Shown here piece after piece: positions 19,215 through 28,564 of a stretch of DNA of 64,000 nucleotides (position 1 is its first letter; each line of letters opens with the position of its first letter). A program made the translations under genes and the position numbers. The stretch comes from Thalassotalea hakodatensis (GTDB taxonomy: Bacteria; Pseudomonadota; Gammaproteobacteria; Enterobacterales; Alteromonadaceae): NCBI RefSeq assembly GCF_030295995.1, contig NZ_AP027365.1, positions 2,016,066-2,080,065 of the forward strand, read 5' to 3'. The notes under the pieces were generated by a model. It saw only the letters and a program-made list of their open reading frames with translations, was not told where the DNA came from and did no database searches.

Positions 19215-21611
19215 ATGAAACTTAACTCGATAACCAAGGCTGTTCTTTTAGCTTCATTAACCAGCATGACATCATATGCTTTTGCTGAAGAAGCCGTTGA
19301 AAATGCAGAAGCTGTAAATAACGAACTTAAAATAGAAAAAATCACCGTTACTGCACGTAAAATAAAAGAGAGCTCTCAGGAAGTACCTGTATCCATGAGC
19401 GTTATAACGTCAGATGCACTTGATAATATTGCTGCCTTTGAGTTTGAAGATATATCAAAACTTTCACCTGGTTTAGAAGTATCCGGTGATGATGCCATAA
19501 GTGGTACTATTAAAATGCGTGGTGTTGGCCGTGATGCCTTTGCAGGTAATATGGATGATTCCGTGGTTGTCTTTATTGATGGTGTAGCCCAAACTTCTGT
19601 TGGTGCTGCTTTTGGTTCTTTATCTGATATTGCTCGAGTTGAAGTACTACGTGGTCCTCAAGGTACTCTTTACGGTAAAAACGCGCCAGCGGGTGCTATT
19701 AACATTACCACTAAAAGTATTGATATGTATGAATTAGGTGGTGGTTTTACAACCAGTCATTTTTATACTGACGAAACATCTACTTACGGCACGTCAAACA
19801 AAGCACATCTTAATATTCCTTTAATTGACGGTGAATTAGGTATGCGTGTGTCGGGTTTTTATGATGACGACGAAGGCACTCTCTATAATGATTTCTTAAA
19901 AACTGAAGCAAATGACAGTAAACGTGAAGGTGCTAGAGTAAAAATTCAATATATTCCAACGGACAATTTAGATATTACCTTTATCGGTAATTATAGTGAC
20001 AACTATAATGGTAAACCATTTGGTTATATTCCGGGCTTTGGCCCTAACTTTATTGCTGATAAAGAAGCTGCTGCACAAGGGACACCAGCTACGGCTAACA
20101 ATACCTTCGAAGATAAATTAGGTACTGATATCCCGCTAGGTAGTCCAAATGATTATCTTATTTACTCTGATATTAATAGTCATAGTAAAACGCGTTTAAA
20201 AGATGCCCAATTAAATTTTAACTGGGATACTGAAACGCATTCATTAATCTCAATTACATATTACCAAGAAGTTAATACTAAGTTTGTTTCTGATCAAAAT
20301 GGTACACCGATCATTGATGGCTTGCTTGAGATTGAAACTAATCAAGATTTATTTTCGCAAGAATTACGTTTAAGCAATATTGACAATGAAGTTTTTGACT
20401 ACCTTTTAGGTTTTTATTATTCAAAGTCAGAAACTAACGGCCCTGATGATGGCTCTGTAGGTAGTTCTTTTAAGCAATTTGGTGCGAGTCAATTTATACC
20501 CGGTGTTGGTTTCATCAGTTTGGATATAGATTCTCAAATATTTTTAGAAGGTGAGACAGAGTCTTTTGGCTACTTTGGACATTTTAATTACCATTTTAAC
20601 GAAGAATGGACCTTTGCTGCTGGGCTTCGTTATAACGATGAAGAAAAAACCAGCCAAGCAGACTTTTTTATTGTCAATAACATTCCTGCTTTTGGGGGCG
20701 AACAAGCACCAATTCAATTACCAGGATTAGAAAGAAGTACTGAGAAATACAGTAATGTTTCTGGTAGCTTGAAACTACAATATAAGCAAGATGAAGACAT
20801 CATGTATTATATAGCGTTAGATACTGCTTATCGTTCAGGTGGCTTTAACATAAGTACATTGGCACCATTAGATAACTTACGTACTTTTGAACCAGAAGAA
20901 AGTACAGCCCTTGAAATAGGTATGAAAGGTAGTTTCTTTGACAGCCGTTTACAGTGGAATATTGATGCGTACTATCAAGAGTTTAAAGATTATCAGTTTG
21001 GTGATTTACCACGTCAAGATAACTACTTTCCAGGTACATTTACTGACATAGGCTCAGATGACCCGGTAAACCCATTAACCTTGGCTCAATCACATGTACT
21101 AAATGCCGATAAAGCGGTTAGTCAAGGTATTGAAACTGATTTTATTTACTTGGTTTCACACAACTTTGTTTTAAGCGGTGCGATGACCTATATCGATACT
21201 GAATATAAAGAGTTCATGGGTTTTTGTGATACAGGGGAAGGTCCAACAAATCAGCTATATTGTGACTTTAGTGGTCGTGGCATAGGATCTAACTTTGGTG
21301 TAGAACCTGCTTCATTTTCAGCAAACGTAAACTCGTTATTTCACTCCGACATAAATGCTTGGGGTGTGAAAATGTCTAACTCTTTGCAGGTTAACTATGA
21401 TGATGTTAAAAAGTTCAGAGCTGACTATCACTTAGGTTTTGAACCACTTGACGGCGACTGGAGCGTGAAGCTATTTGTTAAAAATTTATTTGATAGGGAG
21501 TCAGGTCATATTTATCAAAGACCAGTTGGCCAAACGCCACCTTTTGACACCTTCAATTATGATTTAGTGCGTCCACGTCAAATTGGTGTAACCTTCGGTT
21601 ACAACTTCTAA
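19215..21611 (+). CDS. TonB-dependent outer-membrane receptor
   Basis: 798 residues. Residues 1-24 are a signal peptide (ends YAFAEE). The plug domain runs from about 45 to 165 (ITVTARKIKESSQEVPVS, VEVLRGPQGTLYGKNAPAGA), and the rest is the 22-strand barrel ending in the aromatic GVTFGYNF. Such receptors pull oligosaccharides or other large ligands across the outer membrane using TonB energy. There is no SusD partner, as expected for Gammaproteobacteria. Neighbours (xylose operon, two-component system, xylan-type enzymes) point to xylo-oligosaccharide uptake, but the ligand cannot be read from sequence. A strong terminator follows. Confidence 0.9.
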   Translation: MKLNSITKAVLLASLTSMTSYAFAEEAVENAEAVNNELKIEKITVTARKIKESSQEVPVSMSVITSDALDNIAAFEFEDISKLSPGLEVSGDDAISGTIKMRGVGRDAFAGNMDDSVVVFIDGVAQTSVGAAFGSLSDIARVEVLRGPQGTLYGKNAPAGAINITTKSIDMYELGGGFTTSHFYTDETSTYGTSNKAHLNIPLIDGELGMRVSGFYDDDEGTLYNDFLKTEANDSKREGARVKIQYIPTDNLDITFIGNYSDNYNGKPFGYIPGFGPNFIADKEAAAQGTPATANNTFEDKLGTDIPLGSPNDYLIYSDINSHSKTRLKDAQLNFNWDTETHSLISITYYQEVNTKFVSDQNGTPIIDGLLEIETNQDLFSQELRLSNIDNEVFDYLLGFYYSKSETNGPDDGSVGSSFKQFGASQFIPGVGFISLDIDSQIFLEGETESFGYFGHFNYHFNEEWTFAAGLRYNDEEKTSQADFFIVNNIPAFGGEQAPIQLPGLERSTEKYSNVSGSLKLQYKQDEDIMYYIALDTAYRSGGFNISTLAPLDNLRTFEPEESTALEIGMKGSFFDSRLQWNIDAYYQEFKDYQFGDLPRQDNYFPGTFTDIGSDDPVNPLTLAQSHVLNADKAVSQGIETDFIYLVSHNFVLSGAMTYIDTEYKEFMGFCDTGEGPTNQLYCDFSGRGIGSNFGVEPASFSANVNSLFHSDINAWGVKMSNSLQVNYDDVKKFRADYHLGFEPLDGDWSVKLFVKNLFDRESGHIYQRPVGQTPPFDTFNYDLVRPRQIGVTFGYNF

Positions 21612-21633
21612 TTAAATTTTTTAATGAGTTATC

Positions 21634-21667
21634 AGGCCATTACTTTTCATGAGTAATGGCCTTTTTG
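21634..21667 (+). terminator. Rho-independent terminator after the TonB receptor
   Basis: AGGCCATTACT (21634-21644) pairs with AGTAATGGCCT (21652-21662) across a 7-base loop and is followed by a T-run. It separates the receptor gene from the two-component operon. Confidence 0.85.
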
Positions 21668-21688
21668 TTTTTCTTCTCACAAGAGTTT

Positions 21689-21720
21689 TTCAGTTTTACT
21701 TCAGTTTGATGACATACTCT
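21689..21720 (+). promoter_or_regulatory. Response-regulator element before the two-component genes
   Basis: TTCAG (21689-21693), six bases, TTCAG (21700-21704), ten bases, TACTCT (21715-21720) as -10. It suggests the response regulator activates its own operon. The start codon is about 150 bases further on, giving a long leader. Confidence 0.6.
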
Positions 21721-21871
21721 GGTCTATAGTTAATATATTGACTAATTAACGTGAGTGTTAACAGTCAATTCAACTATTTCAATACAAAGAATGTTGTAGA
21801 TTTTTAATCATTAGTTATACTGAAACATCAACGGGTTAGCTTATCTTTATTTTATTGTTGTAAGGATTGTC

Positions 21872-22531
21872 ATGAGAATATTATTGGTTGAAGATGATTT
21901 TCAATTAGGTGAATCGTTAAAGTCAGCCTTGAGCCTTGAAAATTATGCGGTAGATTTAGAAACCGATGGCGCAAAAGTTATTCCCATGCTTGAAGCGGGG
22001 GATTATGACATGATGGTGCTGGATTTGGGCTTACCTAATGTTTCGGGCGATGAAATCCTCAAAAAGATCAGAGCGGTAGATGATCCTATGCCCGTATTAG
22101 TATTAACCGCTCGAAATACCACTGAAGATAAAATAGAAAGCCTTGATCTTGGTGCAGATGATTATTTAACTAAACCCTTTGATATGGATGAGCTCTTTGC
22201 TCGTTTACGTTCTTTACTTAGACGCAGTTCAGGCCGCGCAAGACCCGTGCTAATTTCAGGCGATGTTGAACTTGAGCCAAAAGAAAAAATTGTTACTCAA
22301 GCAGGAAAAACGGTGATTTTGACCGCAAAAGAGCTTTCAATACTCGAGGCATTGATGTCTAGTGCAGGGCGCTTTGTTTCAAAATCAAGGTTAGAAGAAA
22401 GCATGTATGCTTGGGGAGATGAAATAGAAAGTAACACAGTTGAAGTTTATATTTCTCGACTGCGTAAATACTTTGGTCGAGACTTTATAGAAACCCTAAG
22501 AAGTGTTGGCTACCGAGTTAAAAAAGGGTGA
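21872..22531 (+). CDS. OmpR-family response regulator (QseB/PmrA-like)
   Basis: 219 residues. The receiver domain (1-115) has the acidic pair EDD at 7-9, the phospho-acceptor Asp51 in MMVLDLGLP, Thr79 and Lys101. The C-terminal winged helix (about 125-217) ends RSVGYRVKKG. Closest in character to the QseB/PmrA/TctD subgroup, whose members bind direct repeats spaced 11 bases. Just such repeats occur before this gene and before many enzyme genes of the locus, so it is the probable activator of the xylan locus. It overlaps its kinase by 4 bases (GTGA). Confidence 0.92.
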   Translation: MRILLVEDDFQLGESLKSALSLENYAVDLETDGAKVIPMLEAGDYDMMVLDLGLPNVSGDEILKKIRAVDDPMPVLVLTARNTTEDKIESLDLGADDYLTKPFDMDELFARLRSLLRRSSGRARPVLISGDVELEPKEKIVTQAGKTVILTAKELSILEALMSSAGRFVSKSRLEESMYAWGDEIESNTVEVYISRLRKYFGRDFIETLRSVGYRVKKG

Positions 22532-23901
22532 GATATTCACTAAAAGCCAAAATGATTTTTTTTGGTTTACTGCTACATGCCATTATATGGATATTGGCGA
22601 CTTCTGCGTCTTCCTATACCGCAGCTCATGTTATTTTCGAAGGCTTAGATAAAGATCTAAAACAACAAGCACAGTACGTCAATTTTTCTACTCGATTATT
22701 TCAAAGTTTGTTCAGCAAATTTGCTATTAATGAAGGCTATGATCCCTTAAAAGATGGTGTGGAAATTGGCGAGAGTGTTGGATTAGACGATTTTAATTTA
22801 GTTATCTGGAATTTTAATGGCGATTTAATTTATCGTTCACCTAATGCTCCGGGATTTGATTTTCCAAATAAAAATGGATTCACTAATGATACCTTTGTCA
22901 TTAAAGGTGAAGAGAGCGAATGGCGTATATTTAATAAAAATATTGATGGGGTTTTTTGGGCTTCAGTTGGTATGAATACTGAACAAGCCCGTCAAAGTGC
23001 TATCGATTTTGGTATTAAAGCATTATATCCGATGATTTTGATTATCCCATTAACAATATTTGGTGTATATATTGGTAGTAAAAAAGGCATGGGGGCGATT
23101 AAAAAAATCTCCAATGAGATCGCCCATCAAAAGCCAGCGTCTTTAATGCCTATAGATGAGCAGAATATACCTGAAGAAGTTTTCCCTTTAGTTGCATCAA
23201 TTAATGGTTTGTTAAAACGATTAGACGTGGCAATTGAAAATGAGCATCGTTTTACTGCTAATGCATCACACGAATTACAAACCCCGCTAGCGGCAATTAA
23301 GGCTGAGTTACAATTGTGCCAGCGTAGCTCCGATAATCCTGAGGTTATTAATGTTTTAGACAGAATTTCTTCACGAGTAGAGCGAGCAGTGTACACTGTT
23401 CAACAATTGCTTACTTTGGCACGCATAGAATCTCAAGAGTCAGAACTTAAAGTAGAAGATGTAGATTTAAAGAATATTGTCTTAGAAGATTTGGCTGACT
23501 TAGCTCATTTGGCTATAGATAGGGACTTAGGTATAGATTTTCTGGAAAATGAACCCTGGCAAATTAAAGGTAATAAAGAGACGCTCAGTATTTTGATTCG
23601 TAATTTACTCACTAATGCCTTTCGATATGCAACACCAGGAAGCCAAATAGAAGTCTCGGCAAATGTTACAACGCAACATGTTCAGTTTTATGTAGCAAAT
23701 GACAGTAAATTTATTACTGAAGAAGAAAGAGAAAAAATGATAGATAGCTTTTATCGAATCCCTGGAAATGACAAGCCAGGCGCTGGACTTGGCCTCTCAA
23801 TAGTACAGCGAATTGTTAAGGTTCATCATGCCGAACTTGAAATAGATACATGGAAAGACAATAAAGGCGTTATGGTAAAAGTAAATTTTACTAGAGTTTA
23901 A
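22528..23901 (+). CDS. Sensor histidine kinase (QseC-like)
   Basis: 457 residues. Membrane segments at about 8-30 and 165-182 enclose a periplasmic sensor domain of some 130 residues. A short linker leads to the dimerisation helix with His248 (TANASHELQTPLAAIK), then the ATPase domain with RNLLTNAFRYA (N box) and PGAGLGLSIVQRI (G2 box). It starts with GTG at 22528 inside the stop of the regulator gene, so the pair is coupled. The ligand is unknown; given the neighbourhood, periplasmic xylo-oligosaccharides or sugar acids are candidates. No terminator hairpin was noticed after it. Confidence 0.92.
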   Translation: MRYSLKAKMIFFGLLLHAIIWILATSASSYTAAHVIFEGLDKDLKQQAQYVNFSTRLFQSLFSKFAINEGYDPLKDGVEIGESVGLDDFNLVIWNFNGDLIYRSPNAPGFDFPNKNGFTNDTFVIKGEESEWRIFNKNIDGVFWASVGMNTEQARQSAIDFGIKALYPMILIIPLTIFGVYIGSKKGMGAIKKISNEIAHQKPASLMPIDEQNIPEEVFPLVASINGLLKRLDVAIENEHRFTANASHELQTPLAAIKAELQLCQRSSDNPEVINVLDRISSRVERAVYTVQQLLTLARIESQESELKVEDVDLKNIVLEDLADLAHLAIDRDLGIDFLENEPWQIKGNKETLSILIRNLLTNAFRYATPGSQIEVSANVTTQHVQFYVANDSKFITEEEREKMIDSFYRIPGNDKPGAGLGLSIVQRIVKVHHAELEIDTWKDNKGVMVKVNFTRV

Positions 23902-23931
23902 ATAGAACTTTTCATCTTCTGCGAGCTGTTT

Positions 23932-23963
23932 TTCAGATCCGTTTCAGCTCCACTTCATACACT
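23932..23963 (+). promoter_or_regulatory. Response-regulator element before the SDR/dehydratase operon
   Basis: TTCAG (23932-23936), six bases, TTCAG (23943-23947), then TTCAT (23954-23958) as a third repeat. The -10 TACACT lies at 23958-23963, ten bases after the second box. One of the clearest copies of the shared element. Confidence 0.65.
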
Positions 23964-23982
23964 TCACTTAATGTCAGCAAAA

Positions 23983-24001
23983 GGTTAGTAAAATACTAAC
24001 C
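23983..24001. promoter_or_regulatory. Palindromic operator before the SDR/dehydratase operon
   Basis: GGTTAGTA (23983-23990), AAA, TACTAACC (23994-24001): perfect 8-base arms. It lies just downstream of the predicted -10 and would block elongation when occupied, so a second, repressing factor is likely. The TTNGTANNNTACNAA-like form resembles GntR/FadR-type sites; no such regulator is encoded in this window. Confidence 0.5.
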
Positions 24002-24020
24002 AACCATTGAGGGAAGTGTT

Positions 24021-24758
24021 ATGTCAAAAATTGCCGTGATTACAGGTGGTGAGTCAGGTATTGGGCTTGCATCCGCAAAGTTATTAACCGAACAAAACTA
24101 TAAAGTCATTGTTTTAGGTCTTAAAGAAACAGATGAGCTAAGGCTTGCTGAAATATCTTTTTTAACTTGTGATGTGAGTAATGCTAAAGCCATTGAACAG
24201 GCAATTAATCAAATTGTTGCAGCCTATGGCGCTATTGATTGCTTAGTTAATAATGCAGGCGTACTCTCTTATGGTACCGCAACTGATTCAAGTGAATCTG
24301 AATGGGACCATGTGATGGCAGTTAATGTCAAAGGGCCATTTTTATGTGCTAAATATACCATCCCTCATATGAATGATAACGCCGTGATTGTTAATGTCGC
24401 AAGCGTACAATCATTTGTCGCTCAGCCATATGTCGCTGCCTATGCCACAAGTAAAGCAGCAATTTTGGGTTTGACCCGCTCTATTGCTATTGATTTCTCT
24501 CCTAAGGTTCGCTGCGTTGCTGTTTGCCCCGGCACTATAGACACGCCTATGTTACGTGGTGCTATGGAGCAAGCAGCAGACCCTGAAGCTATGATGAAAG
24601 AATTAAATGAAGCTCACTTAACAGGTCGTATTGGACAGCCTGAAGAAGTTGCTGAGCTTATTGCTTTTCTTTGTAGCGGTAAATGTGGATTTATCAATGG
24701 CCAAGCTATTCGGGTAGATGGCGGTTTAGGTGTCAATATTGGCGGCAGTAAAAACTAG
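24021..24758 (+). CDS. Short-chain dehydrogenase, sugar or sugar-acid oxidation
   Basis: 245 residues, classical SDR. Visible are the NAD(P) loop TGGESGIG, NNAGV, the catalytic Ser in NVASVQ, YATSK with Tyr and Lys, and the C-terminal VDGG. GAGGGAAG precedes the ATG. First gene of a three-gene operon with an acid-sugar dehydratase and a FAH-family hydrolase. In the known L-fucose and L-rhamnose routes with such partners, SDRs oxidise either the free sugar or the 2-keto-3-deoxy acid; sequence alone does not say which step this one takes. Confidence 0.8.
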   Translation: MSKIAVITGGESGIGLASAKLLTEQNYKVIVLGLKETDELRLAEISFLTCDVSNAKAIEQAINQIVAAYGAIDCLVNNAGVLSYGTATDSSESEWDHVMAVNVKGPFLCAKYTIPHMNDNAVIVNVASVQSFVAQPYVAAYATSKAAILGLTRSIAIDFSPKVRCVAVCPGTIDTPMLRGAMEQAADPEAMMKELNEAHLTGRIGQPEEVAELIAFLCSGKCGFINGQAIRVDGGLGVNIGGSKN

Positions 24759-24790
24759 CACAGAATTATAAATTTGATTGAGAATAGACT

Positions 24791-25993
24791 ATGAAAATTA
24801 CAAAGATAGAAACAGTAAGATTGACCGAGTTTGGCAACTTATGTTGGGTGCAAATTCATACAGACGAAGGGTTTGTCGGTTTGGGTGAAACTTTTATGGG
24901 GCCTGCTGCTGTAGAAGCGTATATTCATGAAACCGTTGCACCTTATCTATTAGGTAAAGATCCACTTCACATTGATAAACACTGGCGCGAATTATACGGA
25001 TATCTCGGCTTTCGTAGTAGCGGTGTGGAAATGCGAGGCAATTCTGCAGTTGATATTGCCTTATGGGACATTTGGGGTAAAAAAACTGAGCAACCTATTC
25101 ATCAATTGCTTGGTGGTAAATCACGCGACACCATTCGTACTTATAACACCTGTGCAGGCTATTCATATATTCGCTCATCAGAAGGTCAAACATCAGATAA
25201 TTGGGGATTACCAAGTGAAGAGCCAGAAGGGCCGTATGAAGATCTAGATGCCTTTTTACATCGCGCTGATGAACTTGCTATTAGCCTATTAGACCAAGGC
25301 ATAACCGCAATGAAAATTTGGCCATTTGATTCTGCTGCTGAAGCAAATGACGGCCAATATATTACTAACGAACAACTTGAACAGGCTTTAGAGCCATTCA
25401 AGAAAATTCGTGCTGCGGTTGGTAATAAAATGGACATCATGGTGGAGTGCCATTCACTGTGGAATTTACCTACCGCGATTAAAATATCAAAAGCATTAGA
25501 GCCTTATGCGCCAATGTGGATTGAAGATCCGGTTAAAATGGACAGTTTGTCTGTTATTAAAGAGTTTAGAAATAGAACCACCATTCCGGTAACCGCAAGT
25601 GAGACAATTGCTACGCGTTGGGGCTTTAAGGATCTGCTAGAAAACAATGCGACTGATTTTGTCATGTTGGATATTGGTTGGGTTGGTGGAATTTCAGAAG
25701 CGAAAAAAATATCGACTATGGCAGAAGCATACCAACTCCCCGTTGCCCCGCATGATTGTACAGGCCCTGTTGTATTAGCTGCATCATGTCATTTATCTCT
25801 TAACGCACCTAATGCCGTTATTCAAGAGTCGGTTAGAGCGCTTTACACTGGCTGGTATACCCAAGTAATGGATAACTTGCCACAAGTGAAAAATGGCTAT
25901 ATTACGCCACCAGAAGGGAATGGATTAGGGATGACCTTTAAACCAGAAATATTCGATAGAGATGACTTAGTGGTTAAAACAAGTCAGCTGTAA
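24791..25993 (+). CDS. Mandelate-racemase-family sugar-acid dehydratase
   Basis: 400 residues, enolase superfamily. The N-terminal capping domain (1-125) precedes the barrel. KIW (TAMKIWPFD) supplies the basic pair region, metal ligands are Asp/Glu in VECHS, IEDP and ASETIA, and the C-terminal APHDCTGPVV holds the catalytic His-Asp. Family members such as galactonate, fuconate and rhamnonate dehydratases remove water from aldonic acids to give 2-keto-3-deoxy acids. Between an SDR and a FAH-family hydrolase, a fuconate-, rhamnonate- or pentonate-type substrate is likely. An insertion around residues 125-150 (SSEGQTSDNWGLPSEEPEG) is a useful subgroup marker. Confidence 0.82.
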   Translation: MKITKIETVRLTEFGNLCWVQIHTDEGFVGLGETFMGPAAVEAYIHETVAPYLLGKDPLHIDKHWRELYGYLGFRSSGVEMRGNSAVDIALWDIWGKKTEQPIHQLLGGKSRDTIRTYNTCAGYSYIRSSEGQTSDNWGLPSEEPEGPYEDLDAFLHRADELAISLLDQGITAMKIWPFDSAAEANDGQYITNEQLEQALEPFKKIRAAVGNKMDIMVECHSLWNLPTAIKISKALEPYAPMWIEDPVKMDSLSVIKEFRNRTTIPVTASETIATRWGFKDLLENNATDFVMLDIGWVGGISEAKKISTMAEAYQLPVAPHDCTGPVVLAASCHLSLNAPNAVIQESVRALYTGWYTQVMDNLPQVKNGYITPPEGNGLGMTFKPEIFDRDDLVVKTSQL

Positions 25994-26020
25994 ATACTCC
26001 ATTTGAGTTTAGGAAATTAA

Positions 26021-26869
26021 ATGAAATTATTACGTGTAGGGCCGTTAGGCCAAGAAAAACCAGCAGCCATTGACAAAAATGGTGATATTCGAGATTTATC
26101 ATATTTAGTTGAAGATATTTCGGGTGCACAATTATCTCAAGAATCACTCAACAAATTGGCTGAGCAAGATTTAACAACTTTACCGCTAATACCAGAAGAT
26201 ACCCGTATTGGTGCTTGTGTTGGCAATGTAGGTAAGTTTGTTTGTATAGGCTTAAATTATAAAGATCATGCTGAAGAAGCCAATATGCCTATTCCAACAG
26301 AGCCAGTAGTATTCAATAAATGGACAAGTGCTATTTGTGGTCCTAATGATGATATTGTTAAGCCAAGTGCAAGTATAAAGATGGACTGGGAAGTAGAATT
26401 AGGCATAGTGATAGGTGAAGATGCAAAAAATGTATCTGAAGCTGATGCGCTAGACTATGTTGCCGGGTACTGTTTAATTAATGATGTCTCTGAGCGTCAT
26501 TTTCAATTGGAAATTAGCGGCGGACAATGGGACAAAGGTAAGGGCTGTGATACCTTCGGTCCTACAGGTCCTTGGATGGTGACAAAAGATGAAGTTGGTG
26601 ATGTGCATAACCTTGATATGAAATTAAGTGTGAATGGCACAACCTATCAAAATGGTAATACCAAAACAATGATCTTTAAGCCTGCATTTATTGTTTCTTA
26701 CCTAAGTCGATTTATGACATTAAACGCGGGAGACATTATTTCAACAGGTACACCTCCTGGTGTAGGGATGGGACAATCTCCAGAAGTGTTTTTAAATGTT
26801 GGCGATAAGATTACCTTATCAATCTCTGGTCTTGGTGAGCAATCGCAAACAGTTGTTGCAGAAAGTTAA
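26021..26869 (+). CDS. FAH-family hydrolase (2,4-diketo-3-deoxy acid type)
   Basis: 282 residues of the fumarylacetoacetate hydrolase fold. The metal-binding residues lie in CIGLNYKDHAEEA, MDWEVELGIVIG and INDVSERHFQ, and the C-terminal part has STGTPPGVGMGQ. The N-terminal KLLRVGPLGQEKPAAID is typical of the 2,4-didehydro-3-deoxy-L-rhamnonate/fuconate hydrolases, which give pyruvate plus lactate. With pentose-derived substrate the same chemistry would yield pyruvate and glycolate. This assignment complements the SDR and dehydratase before it and would make the lactate dehydrogenase at 5562 relevant. A good ribosome site, TTTAGGAAA, precedes it. Confidence 0.8.
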   Translation: MKLLRVGPLGQEKPAAIDKNGDIRDLSYLVEDISGAQLSQESLNKLAEQDLTTLPLIPEDTRIGACVGNVGKFVCIGLNYKDHAEEANMPIPTEPVVFNKWTSAICGPNDDIVKPSASIKMDWEVELGIVIGEDAKNVSEADALDYVAGYCLINDVSERHFQLEISGGQWDKGKGCDTFGPTGPWMVTKDEVGDVHNLDMKLSVNGTTYQNGNTKTMIFKPAFIVSYLSRFMTLNAGDIISTGTPPGVGMGQSPEVFLNVGDKITLSISGLGEQSQTVVAES

Positions 26870-26891
26870 TGCTTTTGAAAACGAAAAAGAC

Positions 26892-26929
26892 GCCATAAAA
26901 AAAGACGCATTAGCGTCTTTTTTTATGGC
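26892..26929. terminator. Strong bidirectional terminator
   Basis: A perfect 17-base stem, GCCATAAAAAAAGACGC (26892-26908) with its complement at 26913-26929, closes an ATTA loop. The A-run and T-run inside the arms let it work in both directions between the convergent FAH and dehydrogenase genes. Confidence 0.9.
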
Positions 26930-26961
26930 TTAATTTGACCAATCCTTATATGTCGCTAAGT

Positions 26962-28530
26962 TTAAATATCGCTACGTTGGTAGTCATTATTTATTTGTCG
27001 TAATATCTGTAAGCTGTTTTTATCTTGCAGCTCAATAGGCAGCATATTTTGTGGCATATCTTGATAAGCAATAAAGCGGGCAAAGCGGCTGATTGCGTCA
27101 CTGCCAACACTCGTTGTTGCTGGTGAAGAACAAGCAGGATAAGGACCACTATGTTGCTGTGAAGCACACACTTCAACACCTGTTGGATAACCATTAATAA
27201 TGAGGCGGCCAACATGGTCTTCAAGTAATTGCGCTAGTGGTGTGGCTAAAGCATCATTATCTTGGCAGTGAATAGTTGCCGTTAAGTTACCATGAATGGC
27301 ATTTGCAACAGCGAGAAGCTCTTGTTCATCTTTGCAGTTGACTAATAAGCTAATTGGCCCAAAGGCTTCAACATGTAAGGTATTATCAGTTAAGAATGCT
27401 TGAGCACTCGTTGTTATTAAGCTGTTAGGTGTCTTTAAGCTATCCTCTGAGAGATTAGTACCCGCTAGAATCTCAACCTTTTCATTTTTTAGTAAACTAT
27501 CAACACTGGCTTTTAAGCCAGAAGCAATACTTGGATGTAGTAAATAACCTTGTGCTGCGTTATTAATCGCATCTGTTAATTGCTTTTGAAATTGAGAATT
27601 TTCAAGCGTTACAATAACACCAGGAGAAGTACAAAATTGTCCTGTTCCCATAGCTATTGAAGATGCTAAGCCATTAGCTATCTCATTTCCTCGCGCCGCT
27701 AATGCATCAGGTGTGATAAATACAGGATTTGTGCTGCCCATTTCCGCATAAACAGGAATGGGTGTTGTACGTGTTGCGGCTAAATCCATAATTGAACGGC
27801 CAGCCATTAATGAGCCAGTAAAACCTACAGCTTGAATGTCTTCATTGGCGACTAAAGTTTGCGCTAATTCAATAGTACTGCCTTGAACCATTGCTATGGT
27901 ATTACTTGCAATATTGCACTTTTCTAATGCACGAGCTGCTGCAATCATGCAAAGTTCAGAAGTAGCAGGGTGTGCAGGGTGGGCTTTAATAACGACAGGA
28001 TTACCTGCCGCTAAAGCTGATGCTGTATCTCCACCTAAAACACCAAAGGCTAACGGGAAGTTAGAGGCAGGGAATACTAAAACAGGCCCTATTGGTCGTA
28101 ACATTCTACGTAAATCAGGTTTTGGTGGCGTTCTATTCGCATCGGCGGTATCAATGGTGGCTCGAACCCAAGAGCCGTCTTTTAGCATGTTGGCAAAAGC
28201 GCGTATTTGATTACAAGTACGCCCACGCTCACCAGTTAAACGTACTAGACCTAATCCAGTTTCATCATTGGCCGTATTAAGTAAATCATCACCTAGCGCT
28301 TCAATTTCAATGGCAATTTGTTCTAAGAATGCTGCACGTTCTTGCCCTGAAAGTTTTTTGAAGGCACTAAAGCTTGCTCTAGCGCCAATAACAGCGTTAG
28401 CTGCGTCAGTTTTGGTCGCTGATGCATATTGAGTAATGCTTTCATTGGTAACGGGGTTGTGGTTGCTAAAAGTTTCGCCAGTTGTTGCTTGCCATTGGCC
28501 GTTAATAAAGCTTTTCTTTGTTAAATTCAT
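26962..28530 (-). CDS. 2-oxoglutarate semialdehyde dehydrogenase
   Basis: 522 residues, aldehyde dehydrogenase superfamily of the ketoglutarate-semialdehyde type (also seen in glucarate and hydroxyproline breakdown). PDLRRMLRPIGPVLVFPASNFPLAF is split here as PDLRRMLRPIGPVLVF and ASNFPLAFGVLGGDT; the catalytic Cys is in GTGQFCTSPGV and the Glu in PVYAEMGSTNP. It oxidises the semialdehyde to 2-oxoglutarate, the final step of the Weimberg route. The start at 28530 has AGGATA before it; upstream in-frame ATGs would run into the preceding gene. Last gene of the xylD-led operon. Confidence 0.88.
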   Translation of the reverse strand: MNLTKKSFINGQWQATTGETFSNHNPVTNESITQYASATKTDAANAVIGARASFSAFKKLSGQERAAFLEQIAIEIEALGDDLLNTANDETGLGLVRLTGERGRTCNQIRAFANMLKDGSWVRATIDTADANRTPPKPDLRRMLRPIGPVLVFPASNFPLAFGVLGGDTASALAAGNPVVIKAHPAHPATSELCMIAAARALEKCNIASNTIAMVQGSTIELAQTLVANEDIQAVGFTGSLMAGRSIMDLAATRTTPIPVYAEMGSTNPVFITPDALAARGNEIANGLASSIAMGTGQFCTSPGVIVTLENSQFQKQLTDAINNAAQGYLLHPSIASGLKASVDSLLKNEKVEILAGTNLSEDSLKTPNSLITTSAQAFLTDNTLHVEAFGPISLLVNCKDEQELLAVANAIHGNLTATIHCQDNDALATPLAQLLEDHVGRLIINGYPTGVEVCASQQHSGPYPACSSPATTSVGSDAISRFARFIAYQDMPQNMLPIELQDKNSLQILRQINNDYQRSDI

Positions 28531-28564
28531 AAGTATCCTAATCTTGTTGTCATCGGGCTTGGTA

